64,000 nucleotides of DNA from Sipunculus nudus (GCA_026874595.1 CM049315.1:66345916-66409915), one strand, 5' to 3'; shown: positions 22,691-35,597, numbered from the stretch's first letter. Translations and numbers: made by a program. Notes: a model not told the origin generated them from the sequence alone.

Positions 22691-24119
22691 GCCCTGAGGG
22701 GCATAACACCCATGAGGTGATCACATGGTGCCCATGAGGTGTTCACATGTCGCCCATGAGATGATCACATGTCACCCATGAGGTGATCACATGCCTTGTG
22801 CTTGGCTGCACTGTTTGAACTCTTGACCTAAATCTGGCTGCACTGAATGAACTCTTGATCTGTTGCCAAATCTGAAACAGTTGATAGTTTCTCAACCTAT
22901 TTAAAGATACAGACACAATCTTGAGTGTTGGTGAATCTGTTTACACATACTGAAAGACTTTGGCTAAAAAGCTTTTTTTTTCCAAGCTGACATGTTCATA
23001 AACTTTTTATCAAAATATCTAGAATAATAAAAGATGCAGTTCTTTCATTGTTAAAGGTCCAATAATTCTGCCAAAAATCATTCAAGTAAACTTGAACAAA
23101 GGCCACCTAAGAATAATTTTTGTGCAATGTTACAGAAGTTAAAATTGAAACAATAATTTTGTTGAAGAACAGTTTTGCAGTCCTCAGTTTGAAACAGACA
23201 TAATAATGGCCATAAGACCAACAAAAGCTTTTACTGATGTGATTGAAAGAACCATGTCCTAGGATAATTCTTTTGAAAAATTGAACAATTCAACTTGACA
23301 GTTTAATCATAAACATTTTAAGCTGAAAGAGGCTCAAATTATGAGGTTTTTGCCCATAAAAAATTGGTCAATGTAGGTGGCACCACAAAAAACTTTAAAT
23401 ATGAGTCATGTGACCAACATTTGCACAATACTTGGTAATGTTAGATTCTGTCATTTCTGAGATTACTAAGTCAGTATGCTTACTTGGCCAAATGACTGTT
23501 CAAATTCATGTTTCTCCACTAAAATTCATCAAATGCAAACCATTTGAACAAACTTGAGAGGGCTTGCCTCTGGGATCATTTCTGCAAAATACTGAACAAT
23601 TTGGCTGGACTGTTAACAAGAAGAAGACTTTTAAAGGTTTATTAGCTTTTTCCCTATAAAATCTCAGTAAACAGATAGCAAAAAAATAAGCTGAATCCCA
23701 CAACATTTGATATGTGACAGATTATTGCATAAAATCTGGGGATGGTAGCTCCTGCCATTCCTGAGAAATTATGGGTTAAAGTACAGATAACCAATGACCC
23801 CCGTACAAAAAAAGGTCGATGCAGGTGGCCCATCCAATACTTGAATTTCATATATGACTCATGTGACCAACACTGGCATAAAATTTGGTGATGATAGCTC
23901 CGGCTGTTTCTGAAACTGTCATTTTAGTATGCTTTTTTGACAGATGACTAAGTTCAACTTACTGTAACTCAGCCAAAATTCACCGAACATGAACCATTCA
24001 TACAAACTTGAGAGAGATGGTATAAAAGATTATTTCTGTGAAATATAGAACATTTGGCATTACTGTTTTGGAGGAGAAGATTTTTAAAGGTATTTTACCT
24101 TTTTTTCTATAAAATCTAA
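22691..24119. mobile_element. RC-E-type interior sequence
   Basis: First a short run of a degenerate GCCCATGAGGTGATCACAT repeat (22,700-22,795), then ACTGxxTGAACTCTTGACCT blocks, then sequence shared with 38,440-39,060 and 49,030-50,150. That part includes TCAATGTAGGTGGCACCAC (23,367), the GATGATAGCTCC blocks and TTTTCCCTATAAAATC. No termini were located. The pattern matches the left part of the RC-E copies that end at 39,131 and 50,230. Confidence 0.5.
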
Positions 24120-24745
24120 CAAGTGACCCAGGGGTCATGACGCTCAGCTGACCAGGAAGACATTGACAAAAGTAATTTTATCATCTGAATGTCAAATTTG
24201 AATGAAATACTTTTTCCAAACTTGACCTTTTGTATAAAATCATCAAATATTTATTGGGGTACTATGGAGCTCTGTAGCATGAAGGATATATGGGTAACAG
24301 ACACCTATTTTCAAGGTTTACAAGATGACTTTTCAGGGGTCTCCCAGCATGTCAAAAAATAAAATTCTAGGTCCAGTTATTATGATTTGTGCCCTGTTAA
24401 CAGATGACCAAATGTTTATTCTGGGGGGTATTTCAAAGCCGCAAAGGATGAAGGATATGGGTAACAGAGATGTAATTTCAGGTGCACAAGGAGACTTTTC
24501 AGGGGCCTCCCAGCATATCAAGAAAGGAGATTCTAGGTCAAGTCATTATAATTTGTGCTCTGTTAACAGATGACCAAATCTTTACTCTGGGGAGTACTTC
24601 GGAGCCCCAGAGCATGAAGGACACGGGTAACAGAGACCTAATTTCAGGTTTCCAAGATGTTTCATGGACCTCCCTGCATGTTAAGAAAGAAGATTCTAGG
24701 TCAAGTCATTATGATTTGTGGCCTGTTAACAGATGACCAAATGTT
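24120..24745 (-). mobile_element. RC-D fragment with three 157-bp core units
   Basis: The 3' terminus on plus is CAAGTGACCCAGGGGTCATG followed by ACGCTCAGCTGA. Core units start near 24,256, 24,421 and 24,581; each has a GGGTAACAGA block, a GGTxxAAGTCATTATGATTT-like block and CTGTTAACAGATGACCAAAT. Truncated at a GA-rich microsatellite (24,758-24,776). Short frames here are repeat shadows. Confidence 0.65.
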
Positions 24746-24809
24746 TATATATATAGAGAAAGAGAGAGAGAGAGCTGTATGAATAGCCATGCTGGTTCAT
24801 TGGAACCTA

Positions 24810-25105
24810 TCCTTACGGACACCTACATACTAAGGGCACCTCCTATTCACGGTCAGTTATGGGCAGTCCCTTGAAAGTAGGTCCTGAAATCTAAAACCTC
24901 CCTACTAAGGATATCTCTCTTTTGTGGGCAAAATGTCTGGTCCTGTCTGTGTCTGTTAATCAGAGGTTCTACTGTATATATATAAAGAAATGGCATATGA
25001 ACACACAGAAAAGTCGGCTCACTGCTGATGGGAATTGAACCTATGACCCTCTGATTGCCAGTCTTTTGCTTTAGGCACTAAGCTACAGCTGATCCCTCTG
25101 TGTAT
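24810..25105 (-). mobile_element. tRNA-derived SINE remnant
   Basis: Minus-sense head at 25,021-25,100: an A-box-like TGTAGCTTAGTGCC (25,074-25,087) and a B-box GGTTCAATTCC (25,031-25,041) at tRNA spacing. It lacks the cloverleaf quality of a working tRNA gene. Downstream (24,816-24,978) is a separate repeat body with ACAGTAGAACCTCTGATTAA and GGTGTCCGTAAGGATAGG, possibly a DNA-transposon remnant. No target duplication was identified. Confidence 0.55.
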
Positions 25106-25269
25106 TTGCACACTTTTACAGGAACCAGCAAAGAGTCATCACTACCGTCAGAGTGCTTCCCACCACATATGTCTACACAGTGACTTTGCAAAAAATTCAT
25201 CATTGTCCCCTGCTGTGTTGCACAATGCTGGTGCTTTTCCTCTGTATCACTGTGTACCCAAATATATAA

Positions 25270-28200
25270 CTAGAATACGGGTAGTCGACAAGCGACTACG
25301 TGTATCCGCCTAAATCAGAGTGGAACGGGTGAAGTGAGGCATGGATTGAGTGGCAAGGGAAAATTGAGTGTTGCATATTAGCATGGATGTCTGCAGCCAA
25401 ATTGTGTATGTAGGTTGCCCCCCATACCACAAAATCCAGAAAGCCGTCCAAGTTGTATACATATGCAAAATTTAAGGCAGATAAGTCAAACCACTACATG
25501 TATATGAGTGATTTTAGCCCGTGGCAGACAAACAGATGGACGCTGAGCAAAAATAGTTGCAGGTGACGCCACCAGTTTTGCGTATGATAAAGAGCTATGT
25601 GAGAACTATACACATGCAAAATTTTGGCCCAATCGGTCAAAGGGTTCCCAAGATATGAGCTTGGATGTCTGCTGCATAAACTAGAATGCAGGTGGCGCCA
25701 CCTCTCATAAAATCAAGAGAGCTGTCGGGGATGTATAAACCTGCAAAATTTTAGGCAGATATGTCAAACCACTGCCGAGATAGGAGTGATTTTATCCCAT
25801 GGCAGACAAACAGACAGGAGCTGTGCAAAAATGGCTGCAGGTGGCGCCACCAGTTTTGCATATGATGAAGAGCTATGTGAGATCTATACACATGCAAAAT
25901 TTTGGCCCAATCGGTCAAACGGTTCCCGAGATATGAGCTTGGATGTCTGCAGTGTAAACGTGAATGTAGGTGGCGCCACCTGTCATAAAATCAGAAAAGC
26001 TATCCAGGATGTTTACGCATGCTGAATTTCAGGTGAATTAGTCTAGTCACTGCAGAGATATGAGTGATTTTAACCCAAGGCAGACGAACAGATGGACACT
26101 GTGCAAACATGGTTGCAGGTGGCGCGACCATTTTTTGTGTATGTTATAAAGCTCTCCAAGAGTAATATTTGTGCAAAAAATTTTCCTGATCGGTCAAACG
26201 GTTCCCGAGATATGAGCTTGGATGTCTGCAGTGTAAACGTGAATGAAGGTGGCGCCACCTGTCATAAAATCAGAAAAGCTATCCAGGATGTGTACGCATG
26301 CTGAATTTCAGGTGAATTAGTCAAGTCACTGCAGAGATATGAGTGATTTTAACCCAAGGCAGATGAACAGATGGACACTGTGAAAACATGGTTGCAGGTG
26401 GTGCCACCATTTTTATGCCCCCGCCACAAAGTGGCCGGGGCATATAGTTTTACCCATGTCCGTCATTCCGTCATTCAGTCAGTCCGAAATCAAACAGCTG
26501 TATGGACTTTTTTTCCGCAATGCCTGCAGATATTGGCCTGATTTTTGGTGTGTCGGCAGATAATGACCATTTACAGATCGAGTTCGCGTTTCGTCCTGGT
26601 TGACCTACTTTTGACCGTTTTACGGCTCCTAAACTTAGAAAATTTCATGAAAAATAGAAATTTTCATTACAAATACACATGTACGAACTTTTTTCGCAAT
26701 GCCTGCAGATATTGGCCTGATTTTTTGTGTGTGGGCAGATAATGACCAGTTACAGATCGAGTTCGCGTTTCGTCCCGGTTGACCTACTTTTGACCGTTTT
26801 ACGGCTCCTAAACTTAGAAAATTTCATGAAAAATAGAAATTTTCATGACAAATACACATGTACGGACTTTTTTTCGCAATGCCTGCAGATATTGGCCTGA
26901 TTTTTGGTGTGTCGGTAGATAATGACCAGTTACAGATCGAGTTCACGTTTCGTCCAGGTTGACCTACTTTTGACCGTTTTACGGCTCCTAAACTTAGAAA
27001 ATTTCATGAAAAATAGAAATTTTCATGACAAATACACATGTACGGACTTTTTTTTGCAATGCCTGCAGATATTGGCCTGATTTTTGGTGTGTGGGCAAAT
27101 AATAACCAGTTACAGATCGAGTTCGCGTTTCGTCCTGGTTGACCTACTTTTGACCGTTTCACGGCTCCTAAACTTAGAAAAATTCATGAAAAATAGAAAT
27201 TTTCATGACAAACACACATGTACAGCCGTTTTTAGCCCTGAGCTCATAGGCTGATGGGCTATTGTCGTCACCCAAGCTGTCCGTCTGTCCATCTGTCTGT
27301 CCGGTGTCTGTCCGTCCGTCCGTCTGTTCCGCGTCTGTTAACTTTTACCTTGTGAGTGGGATATCTCTAAAAGGATTCACCGTTGGAATTTTATTTCATC
27401 AGTGAAGATGTATATCGATAAAATCTCGGTCAAGTTCGAAGATGGGTGACCTTGACCCATTTTTCTACATTTTAGAGCTGATTATAGAAAAACATTCAGA
27501 AGTTTATATCTCAGGAACCATTGTGTGGATTTTCACAAAACTTACTATGATCATTGGGACTGATGGTCTGTATGTGCTGCACAATTTTGGTGGTGCCACC
27601 TGCAATTTCTGATTTTTTAATGAAATTTTATCGGATTTTTTCAATTTTGACCTTTTGTGCAGGATATCTCCAAAGGTATTCAACACAGGAACTTCATTTC
27701 TTCAGTGCTATTGCATTATATTTACAAAATCTTGGTCAAGTTCAAAGATGGTTGATCTTGACCTACTTTTCAAGGTCACAGAGCTTAGTATAGAAAAAAA
27801 CTTAGGAGCTTATTTCTCAGGAAGCATTTGGTGAATTGTTATGAAACATGGTATATACCTCTCCTCTCTCTTAAATTTATAAATGATTATCAACTTTTGC
27901 TAATATTCTAGTTTCGCAATGCAATGCTTATAGATACCTGCCTAATGTTTGGTCTGTGGGCGCATAATGACCACTTACAGATAGAGTTCGCGTTTTGTCC
28001 CAGTTAACCTATTTTTCACCATATGACAGATCCTGAACATAGAAAATTTCATGAAAGACAGAAATTTTCATGAAAAATGCACATATATGGACTTTTTTTC
28101 ACAATGCCTGCAGATACTGGCCTGATTTTTGGTGTGTTGCTTGATAATGACCTTTTACAGATTGAGTTTGCATTTTGCCCTTGTTGACCTACTTTGGACC

Positions 28201-29166
28201 ATACAACACTTCCTGAACTTAAAAAATTTTACAAAATTTAACAAATGTTTCTAATTTGCCCCAGGCGGAGGCATTCGTGTCATTCCGACACATCTAGTTT
28301 GTGTATGTTATAAAGCTCTCCAAGGGCTACATTTGTGCAAAAAATTTTCCTGATCGGTCAAACGGTTACCGAGATATGAGCTTGAATGTCTGCAGCGTAA
28401 ACGTGAATGTAGGTGGCGCCACCTGTCATAAAATCAGAAAAGCTGTCCAGGATGTGTACGCATGCCGAATTTCAGGTGAATTAGTCAAGTCACTGCAGAG
28501 ATATGAGTGATTTTAACCCAAGGCAGATGAACAGATGGACACTGTGCAAACATGGTTGCAGGTGGCGCCACCATTATTTGTGTATGTTATAAAGCTCTCC
28601 AAGGGCTACATTTGTGCAAAAAAATTTTCCTGATCGGTCAAACGGTTCCCGAGATATGAGCTTGGATAACTGCAGTGTAAACGTGAATGTAGGTGGCGCC
28701 ACCTGTCATAAAATCAGAAAAACTCTCCAGGATGTTTACGCATGCCAAATTTCAGGTGAATTAGTCTAATCACTGAAGAGATATGAGTGATTTTAACCCA
28801 AGGCAGACGAACAGATGGACACTGTGCAAACATGGTTGCAGGTGGTGCCACCATTTTTTGTGTATGTTATAAAGCTCTCCAAGGGCTACATTTGTGCAAA
28901 AAAATTTTCCTGGTCGGTCAAACGGTTCCCGAGATATGTGGGTTTATGTGTGGAAACAGACGCACAAACGGACGCAGAGCGCAAAGGAAAGGTCAGAGGT
29001 CAAAACAAAATCGGGGCGCAGCAGTTCACATGTGACCCGAACATAATCCCGGGTTTCGGAAAATTCCGCCCAGCGGTTACGGAGGAGTTCTCCGGACACC
29101 TACGCGGCCGCGGCGGCGTGCAGCTGAAAACATAGTATCCGCAAAACTCTGTTTTGGCGGATACAA
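25270..29166 (-). mobile_element. RC-A element, complete, with RC-C nested inside
   Basis: Starts CTAGAATACGGG with perfect hairpin GTAGTCG/CGACTAC and ends TTTTGGCGGATACAA. Without the nested 1,885 bp it is about 2.0 kb. Palindromic core units alternate between a TTGCAGGTGGCGCCACCA form and an AATGTAGGTGGCGCCACCT form. Near the end lie AGGTCAGAGGTCA (28,990-29,002) and a GC-rich stretch with GCGGCCGCGG. No protein coding capacity. Confidence 0.85.
26413..28297 (+). mobile_element. RC-C element, complete, inserted in RC-A
   Basis: 5' end TTATGCCCCCGCCAC with an inverted partner GTGGCCGGGGCAT right after it; 3' end GGCGGAGGCATTC then hairpin GTGTC/GACAC, then ATCTAG|TT. ATGCCxCCGCC is the subterminal inverted repeat. 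Four core units of about 179 bp (GCCTGCAGATATTGGCC near 26,522, 26,701, 26,881 and 27,060) are followed by a region shared with the inverted copy at 41,785-43,499. If the element starts at TT, its removal leaves CCATTTTTTGTGTATG, the RC-A consensus. No gene. Confidence 0.85.
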
Positions 29167-29604
29167 TAACACCAGTTTCTATATACATTAAATATATGGG
29201 CCTATATGTACTCTGTCGATTAATTTATTAATATATGATTAATGTTCCTATTTTCAAATTGCACAACATAACTATATGGATAATATCAACCCACATCGAT
29301 CCCCGCCTGGCAAATTCCTTGAATCATTTCACCCCGCCCAGCACAATTTGGTTTATATTCTAACCACCATGCCCCACACAGTTTCACAAAATATTCCACT
29401 GTTGTCACATTACCAGTGTTACAAAGACAATAATTTTAAATTTGTCATTCAATTCTTGTGAGTCACAGATAAATCATGATATTACATTTATTATACGGTT
29501 TGCTGTGCATGTGATATTCGGTTTGTTAAATATTTCAACAAATATAGGTAATGAAAAAAAAATGGACCGGACTGCATATTCATGTACCAATTTTTATATA
29601 TATA
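29167..29604. other. No recognised feature
   Basis: AT-rich spacer between RC-A and the foldback element. A 61-codon frame at 29,276-29,461 lacks any recognised motif or splice context. Confidence 0.5.
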
Positions 29605-31706
29605 TATAGATTAGAATCTGGCCCAATTTTAAACTGGGCCAGCCCAGATCAAAATTTTGATTTGGACCTGCCCAGATCAAAATTCTAATCTGGGCCAGAC
29701 CAGTTTTAAACTGGGCCAGCCCAGATTAAAATTTTGATCTGGGATGGTCGAGATTAAAATCTTGTGGAAAAGACTTCAGGATTTAAATCTGGTCTGGACT
29801 GATTTTAAACTGGGCTGACCCAGATTAGAATTTTGATCTGGGCTGGTTAAGTTTACAATCCTATGGAGGACTGATTTTAAACTGGGCTGGCCAAGATCAA
29901 AATTTTAATCTGGGCTAGTCAAGCTTACAATCGTGTGGTGGACTGATTTTAAACTGGGCCTAACCAGATAAGAATCCTAATCTAATCTTAGGCCAGCTGG
30001 ATTTTTATCATCTTAAATCAGATAATACAGTAAACATTTATTCAAGATTCACCATTAACCAAGGGCACAAAACACATAATGAACAAGATCATTTAAAATA
30101 TTTTAGTGAGGAAAAAGCTAACAAACAAATTTAATGTGCTTCGTTGGTTTCATCTATTCTTCAAGCATGCAGGTTCACAATTGAACTTCATCTAAACCAA
30201 CTACCATAATTAATCACAGTTTCGAATATGTGTCAGTTCTGAGACATCTACTTGACTTAATATCAAAATTTACAACTTAACTGAGATAATTTTCTGTTCT
30301 GAATATCAAAATTACATGTGTAATATTAAATATATACATGCATAATTAAATACCAGCTTTACTCATTTATAAGTGAACAAAAGTAATTTATCAGTCTTAA
30401 TGCTCATATGGGTGAGCAGCATGACATTGTGCCCTAACATGGGGCTAGGGAGAGGTTTGTGATACCATTGCTGTAATTTTCAACAGCAGAAAATCCACGG
30501 CTGAGAAAATGATATGATTGCTGTAATTTGGCAGTCTCAAAAATAGAGGTGAACATGCGTAAAAATTTAGAATTTTATTTCAGAGGGTGACAAACATGGT
30601 GGAGGTTACCTTCTGGAGTTAATAACTTAAAAAAAGCTGATCTATTAACTAATAACTAATCTAATTTGAAGATAGTTAAATGCTGCACTACAAATATATT
30701 CTCTACCTTCAATAGTTAAAATGCTGAGTTGGTGAATATTGTTCCCACTGTTCTATCTAAATACATTATGATCATGTTAATAATTCACACAAATTAGCAA
30801 ATATCAACCTAATTTATGTACACTAGAAATATATTTTTCTGTTTGCTAAATTTCAGTCACCTAATTTCAATGACTTAAGTACAGGTATCTTAATAGATGT
30901 TTCAGGGCCTTCTTTCCTTAATATATATATGTAGTATGTTATAAGTTCTAGGTCCAATGTTACAATATGTGCAAATTTTTTAAAGGGTGACTTGGGGGGG
31001 AGGGGGGGGGGGAGATCACAGACCAAAAAACACAACTTACGATAAATATAAATGACAAATAAAAAAGATAAAAATTTGAATTTACAGGTTTTGGATCACA
31101 AGCTTAACATTGTGTAACATATATATTAATAATTATTGATTAAATTTTGTTTTAGTTTGTTGAATTAAGGCCCATGTTCTGCAGGCTATATTTGTAGTTT
31201 TTAGCTGTAAAATTTCAAATTTTAACATGATTATTTTATAATTATATTTTAGACATTTCACATACAAAGTAAAATTACAAAATAAATAGGACAGGAGTCC
31301 AACCAATAATATTTTCATAGAATATGAAATAAATTCATAAAATATTAATTATTATTGACTTACAATGTTTTACATATTCTTTGAATTTATTAAAGGCCAG
31401 CTAGGTAAATATAGAGTAATTGAAGCCATCCTAGGAGTAGATTAGGATTCTGATCTGGGCTGGTCCAGTTTAAAATCAGTCCACCACAGGATTGTTAACC
31501 TGACCGGCCCAGATCAAAATTCTAATCCCGGCTGGCCCAGTTTAAAATCAGTCCAGACCAGATTTAAATCCTGAAGTCTTCACCACAGGATTTAAACTGG
31601 TCCGGCCCAGATTAGAATTTTGACCTGGGCAGGTCCAAATAAAAATTTTGATCTGGGCTGGCCCAGTTTTAAATTGGGTGTGATTCTAATCTGGGCCTCG
31701 ACATAT
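29605..31706. mobile_element. Foldback-like element with 300-400 bp inverted arms
   Basis: The left arm (29,605-30,000) and right arm (31,395-31,706) are inverted copies built of degenerate units such as CCAGCCCAGATCAAAATTTT and GACTGATTTTAAACTGGGC. Both outer edges abut (TA)n, so the target was probably TA-rich. The interior (30,000-31,390) is AT-rich with no coding frame longer than about 60 codons. Long modular inverted arms without a transposase fit a foldback or long-TIR MITE. The superfamily is not determined. Confidence 0.75.
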
Positions 31707-31839
31707 ATATATATGAGCTACCCAGGTTAATTACATTCTTTAATATATATATATATTTTTTTTATTTTGATTTTGCTCATCTAAGATTGGTCTATATTTA
31801 CATAAATGACTCTTATTTTACCTTTGAAAATTTTATTAA

Positions 31840-32391
31840 CAAGGGACCCATGGGTCACTGTGCTCAGCTGAAGCTGACCTTGAAGGTAAAAAAATCTAAA
31901 ATAATATCATTTGGAGATAAAGCCTAGGAGGAAAAAGTAATATAGGCCACGGCTGGTTGACATGATTGGTTTGTATTGATATGTAAGAAATTGTTTCAAA
32001 TAATATTTTGTGACCAAACCATGCATTTCCTAATGTTAAAATTGAAGCATGTGAGCAGTTTGTGACCAAAAGATGAATATTAATACCATGATCATTGGTT
32101 GTTTTTTTTTATAAAATGTTGACAGTTCAATACTTTACACATTTGTTAAATTGGACCTATATTTTTTATAAACAGTGAACCTCGTTGTGTCAAAGTCAAA
32201 GGGACCCTCTGAAAACTTTGACACATCAGAGGTTCAACACAAGCAGGTTTTATTTGGTAACTAGATATTTCTTGGCACCACAGGTGCCATAGTATCCCCA
32301 GACAATTAATCCCCCCTTTAAGAATAGGGCCCCCATCTTCAGCAACAATTAATATCAGACCACTCTCATAGAAAAGGTCACTCTCATAGAA
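31840..32391 (-). mobile_element. RC-D fragment with RC-B end remnant
   Basis: 3' terminus on plus CAAGGGACCCATGGGTCACT followed by GTGCTCAGCTGA. At 32,261 an RC-B 3' end begins: CTAGATATTTC, hairpin TTGGCACCACAGGTGCCA, then GTATCCCCAGACA; it is cut off after roughly 80 bp. No gene. Confidence 0.55.
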
Positions 32392-33387
32392 CAAGGGACC
32401 CATGGGTCACAGCGCTCAGCTGATCGTGATTGGACTATAAATGTTTCTCCACTGTGATACTATATTGAGTTGATAAAGCTAATGAATATCATGGACATAT
32501 TGGGCTATTATAAAGGAATGTAATGTAATATGTGAGTAAATGATAAATGAAATTACCTGACTGATGGATTAATAGAGTCAAATATAGTGGTTTATTTTTT
32601 ATTTGTTTAGGAGGGGTTGAAAACTGTGATATATTTGAGCAAATATGAATTCAATGACAGCAGTAATAAGCAGTAGTAGAATGATGATAAGGCTATTTGT
32701 TGAAGGATCTAAAGTGTATGGAAGTCTGCAAGCTTTCAATTTGACAGATATGATGTTATGATTAACTATGCTGATGAAGGGATTTATGAATTTGTGACTG
32801 TATGAAACAATATCTCTTTAGTCTTGACGAGGTAAATTATTGTGATGCCCACTATGTCTACATATTACACAATATTGACATAATTTCTGTGATGTACATA
32901 AGTACCTATGGACGAATGGTTATACAAAATATTAAAGTATGAATATATCTGATTCATCTTGTTCTTGTTTACTGAGGCTGACTTTGGGATGGGGTTTGGA
33001 GGAGGGAAAAGTTAGGGCAGCACGAAGGTGTATGTAGAAATATTCTATTTTAAAGTTATTCATTTATATAGGAATATGAGAAGCTAAGAGTAAAGGGGCC
33101 CTCCTACTTGGTTATAGTAGGTTCTTAATATATGATTGCAAACTAATACTCTGACAAGACTGTCATGAAGGAAAACAGTAAAAGTTTTGAGATACTGTGA
33201 TGCATATGAAAATTTACAGATGGACAGGCAAGTGGACAGAATGGACTAATACCTTTATTTCACTTTCAAGGGAATAATGCATTTAAGTTTATATATAAGC
33301 CTATTTTTTTTAAGCATATTCACTTTTTCCATTAAGAAGTTTTTATCTGAATCATTTTTTTATTTACAAGTTTTATAAATTTTTTAT

Positions 33388-33527
33388 AAAAAAAACTGAA
33401 AATATAAGTTAAAATATTAGAATTGTTGCAAAAGTTGCAATCATTATATATACAGAGAAAAAAAACTGAAAATATAAGTTAAAATATTAGATATGTTGCA
33501 AAAGTTGCAATCATTATATATCCAGAG
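33388..33527. repeat. 70-bp tandem duplication
   Basis: Two adjacent units differing at a few bases; each contains ACTGAAAATATAAGTTAAAA and TTGCAAAAGTTGCAATCATT. Confidence 0.85.
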
Positions 33528-34051
33528 TGTAGCTCATATTCGGTCATATTATGCATACACATATATTTTATTATTTTTAAATCACAAATGTTTAAACTGA
33601 ATTTAAAAGAAAATAATGCCACATCATGGCATCTACAAGATTATTCCTTCAATCACTATTTAAAAGTTTTGCATATTTAGTTTTCAGTATATGCTTAATT
33701 TTACTACCGAAATAAAATAAAAGATTCAGTAAATTTGATAAAATAAAACATCTTTTCAAATAAAGTATACACACTATTGGTTGAATAAGGGACAAACAAT
33801 ATCATTGTGCTAATTACTATCCCAGCTTTAATTTATTACAGGAATTAATAGTCAATTTCACACCTGGTGAAGTTTTTACTCTTCTGAAGTAAGGAATTAC
33901 TTATCTGATGAACATCCACACTTTCATAGCAATACACCACTTTGTGGGCACAATTAAATGTGCACTTTAATCATTGTAACCCTGGTGGCTCAATACAAAA
34001 TCTCAAATTTAGCATAGCCTAGAATAAGAATGAATCAAATACAGAAAATAA

Positions 34052-35597
34052 CTAGAATACGGGTAGTCGACAAGCGACTACTTGTATCCGCCTAAATCAG
34101 AGTGGAACGGGTGAAGTGTTGCATATTAGCATGGATGTCTGCAGCCAAATTGTGTATGTAGGTTGCGCTACCTATGAAAAAGTCCAGAAAGCTCTATACA
34201 CATGCAAAACTTTGGCCCAATCGGTCAAACGGTTCCCAAGATATGAGCTTGGATATCTGCTGCATAAACTAGAATGCAGGTGGGGCCACCTGTCATAAAA
34301 TCAAGAGAGCTGTCGGGGATGTATAAACTTGCAAAATTATAGGCAGATATGTCAAACCACTGCCGAGATATGAGTGATTTTATCCCATGGCAGACAAACA
34401 GATGGGAGCTGTGCAAACATGGCTGCAGGTGGCGCCACCAGTTTTGCATATGATAGAGAGCTATGTGAGATTTATACACATGCAAAATTTTGGCCCAATC
34501 GGTCAAACGGTTCCCTAGATATGAGCTTGGATGTCTGCAGCGTAAACTTGATTGTAGGTGGCGCCACCTGTCATAAAATCAGAAAAGCTATCCAGGATGT
34601 ATAAGCATGCTGAATTTCAGGTGAATTAGTCAAACCACTGCAGAGACATGAGTGATTTTAACCCAAGGCAGACGAACAGATGGACACTGTGCAAACATGG
34701 TTGCAGGTGGTGCCACCATTTTCGGTGAATGTTATAAAGCTCTCCAAGGGCTACATTTGTGCAAAAAAATTTTCCTGATCGGTCAAACGGTTCCCGAGAT
34801 ATGAGCTTGGATGTCTGCAGCGTAAACGTGAATGTAGGTGGCGCCACCTGTCATAAAATCAGAAAAGCTATCCAGGATGTATACGCATGCCAAATTTCAG
34901 GTGAATTAGTCAACTCACTGCAGAGATATGAGTGATTTTAACCCAAGGCAGACAAACAGATGGACACTGTGCAAACATGGTTGCAGGTGGCGCCACCATT
35001 TTTGGTGTATGTTATAAAGCTCTCCAAAGGCTACATTTGTGCAAAAGAATTTTCCTGATCGGTCAAACGGTTCCCGAGATATTAGCTTGGATGTCTGCAG
35101 CGTAAACGTGAATGTAGGTGGCGCCACCTGTCATAAAATCAGAAAAGCTATCCAGGATGTTTACGCATGCCGAATTTCAGGTGAATTAGTCAAGTCACTG
35201 CAGAGATATGAGTGATTTTAACCCAAGGCAGACGAACAGATGGACACTGTGCAAACATGGTTGCAGGTGGCGCCACCATTTTTGGTGTATGTTATAAAGC
35301 TCTCCGAGGGCTACATTTGTGCAAAAAAATTTTCCTGATCGGTCAAACGGTTCCCGAGGTATGTGGGTTTATGTGTGGAAACAGACGCACAAACGGACGC
35401 AGAGCGCAAAGGAAAGGTCAGAGGTCAAAACAAAATCGGGGCGCAGCAGTTCACATGTGACCCGAACATAATCCCGGGTTTCGGAAAATTCCGCCCAGCG
35501 GTTACGGAGGAGTTCTCCGGACACCTACGCGGCGGGGGCGGCGGCGGCGTCCAGCTGAAAACATAGTATCCGCAAAACTCTGTTTTGGCGGATACAA
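34052..35597 (-). mobile_element. RC-A element, complete, 1,546 bp, exact boundaries
   Basis: Ends CTAGAATACGGG...TTTTGGCGGATACAA with the GTAGTCG/CGACTAC hairpin. The paralogous empty site at about 414-433 reads CAGAAAATTATAACATTC; excising the element leaves CAGAAAATAATAACATTC, one substitution away. Palindrome centres at about 34,434, 34,563, 34,710, 34,844, 34,993, 35,124 and 35,273 alternate between about 131 and 148 bp. AGGTCAGAGGTCA lies at 35,415-35,427, and a G/C-rich GCGG run near 35,528-35,550. Confidence 0.9.

Noticed and set aside
25021-25100. Functional tRNA gene on the minus strand
   Set aside because: Only internal promoter boxes fit; the arms are poorly paired and it adjoins repeat sequence.
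34400-35300. CRISPR array
   Set aside because: Regular palindromic repeats, but the intervening sequence is also repeated between units, units are about 140 bp, and the genome is eukaryotic.
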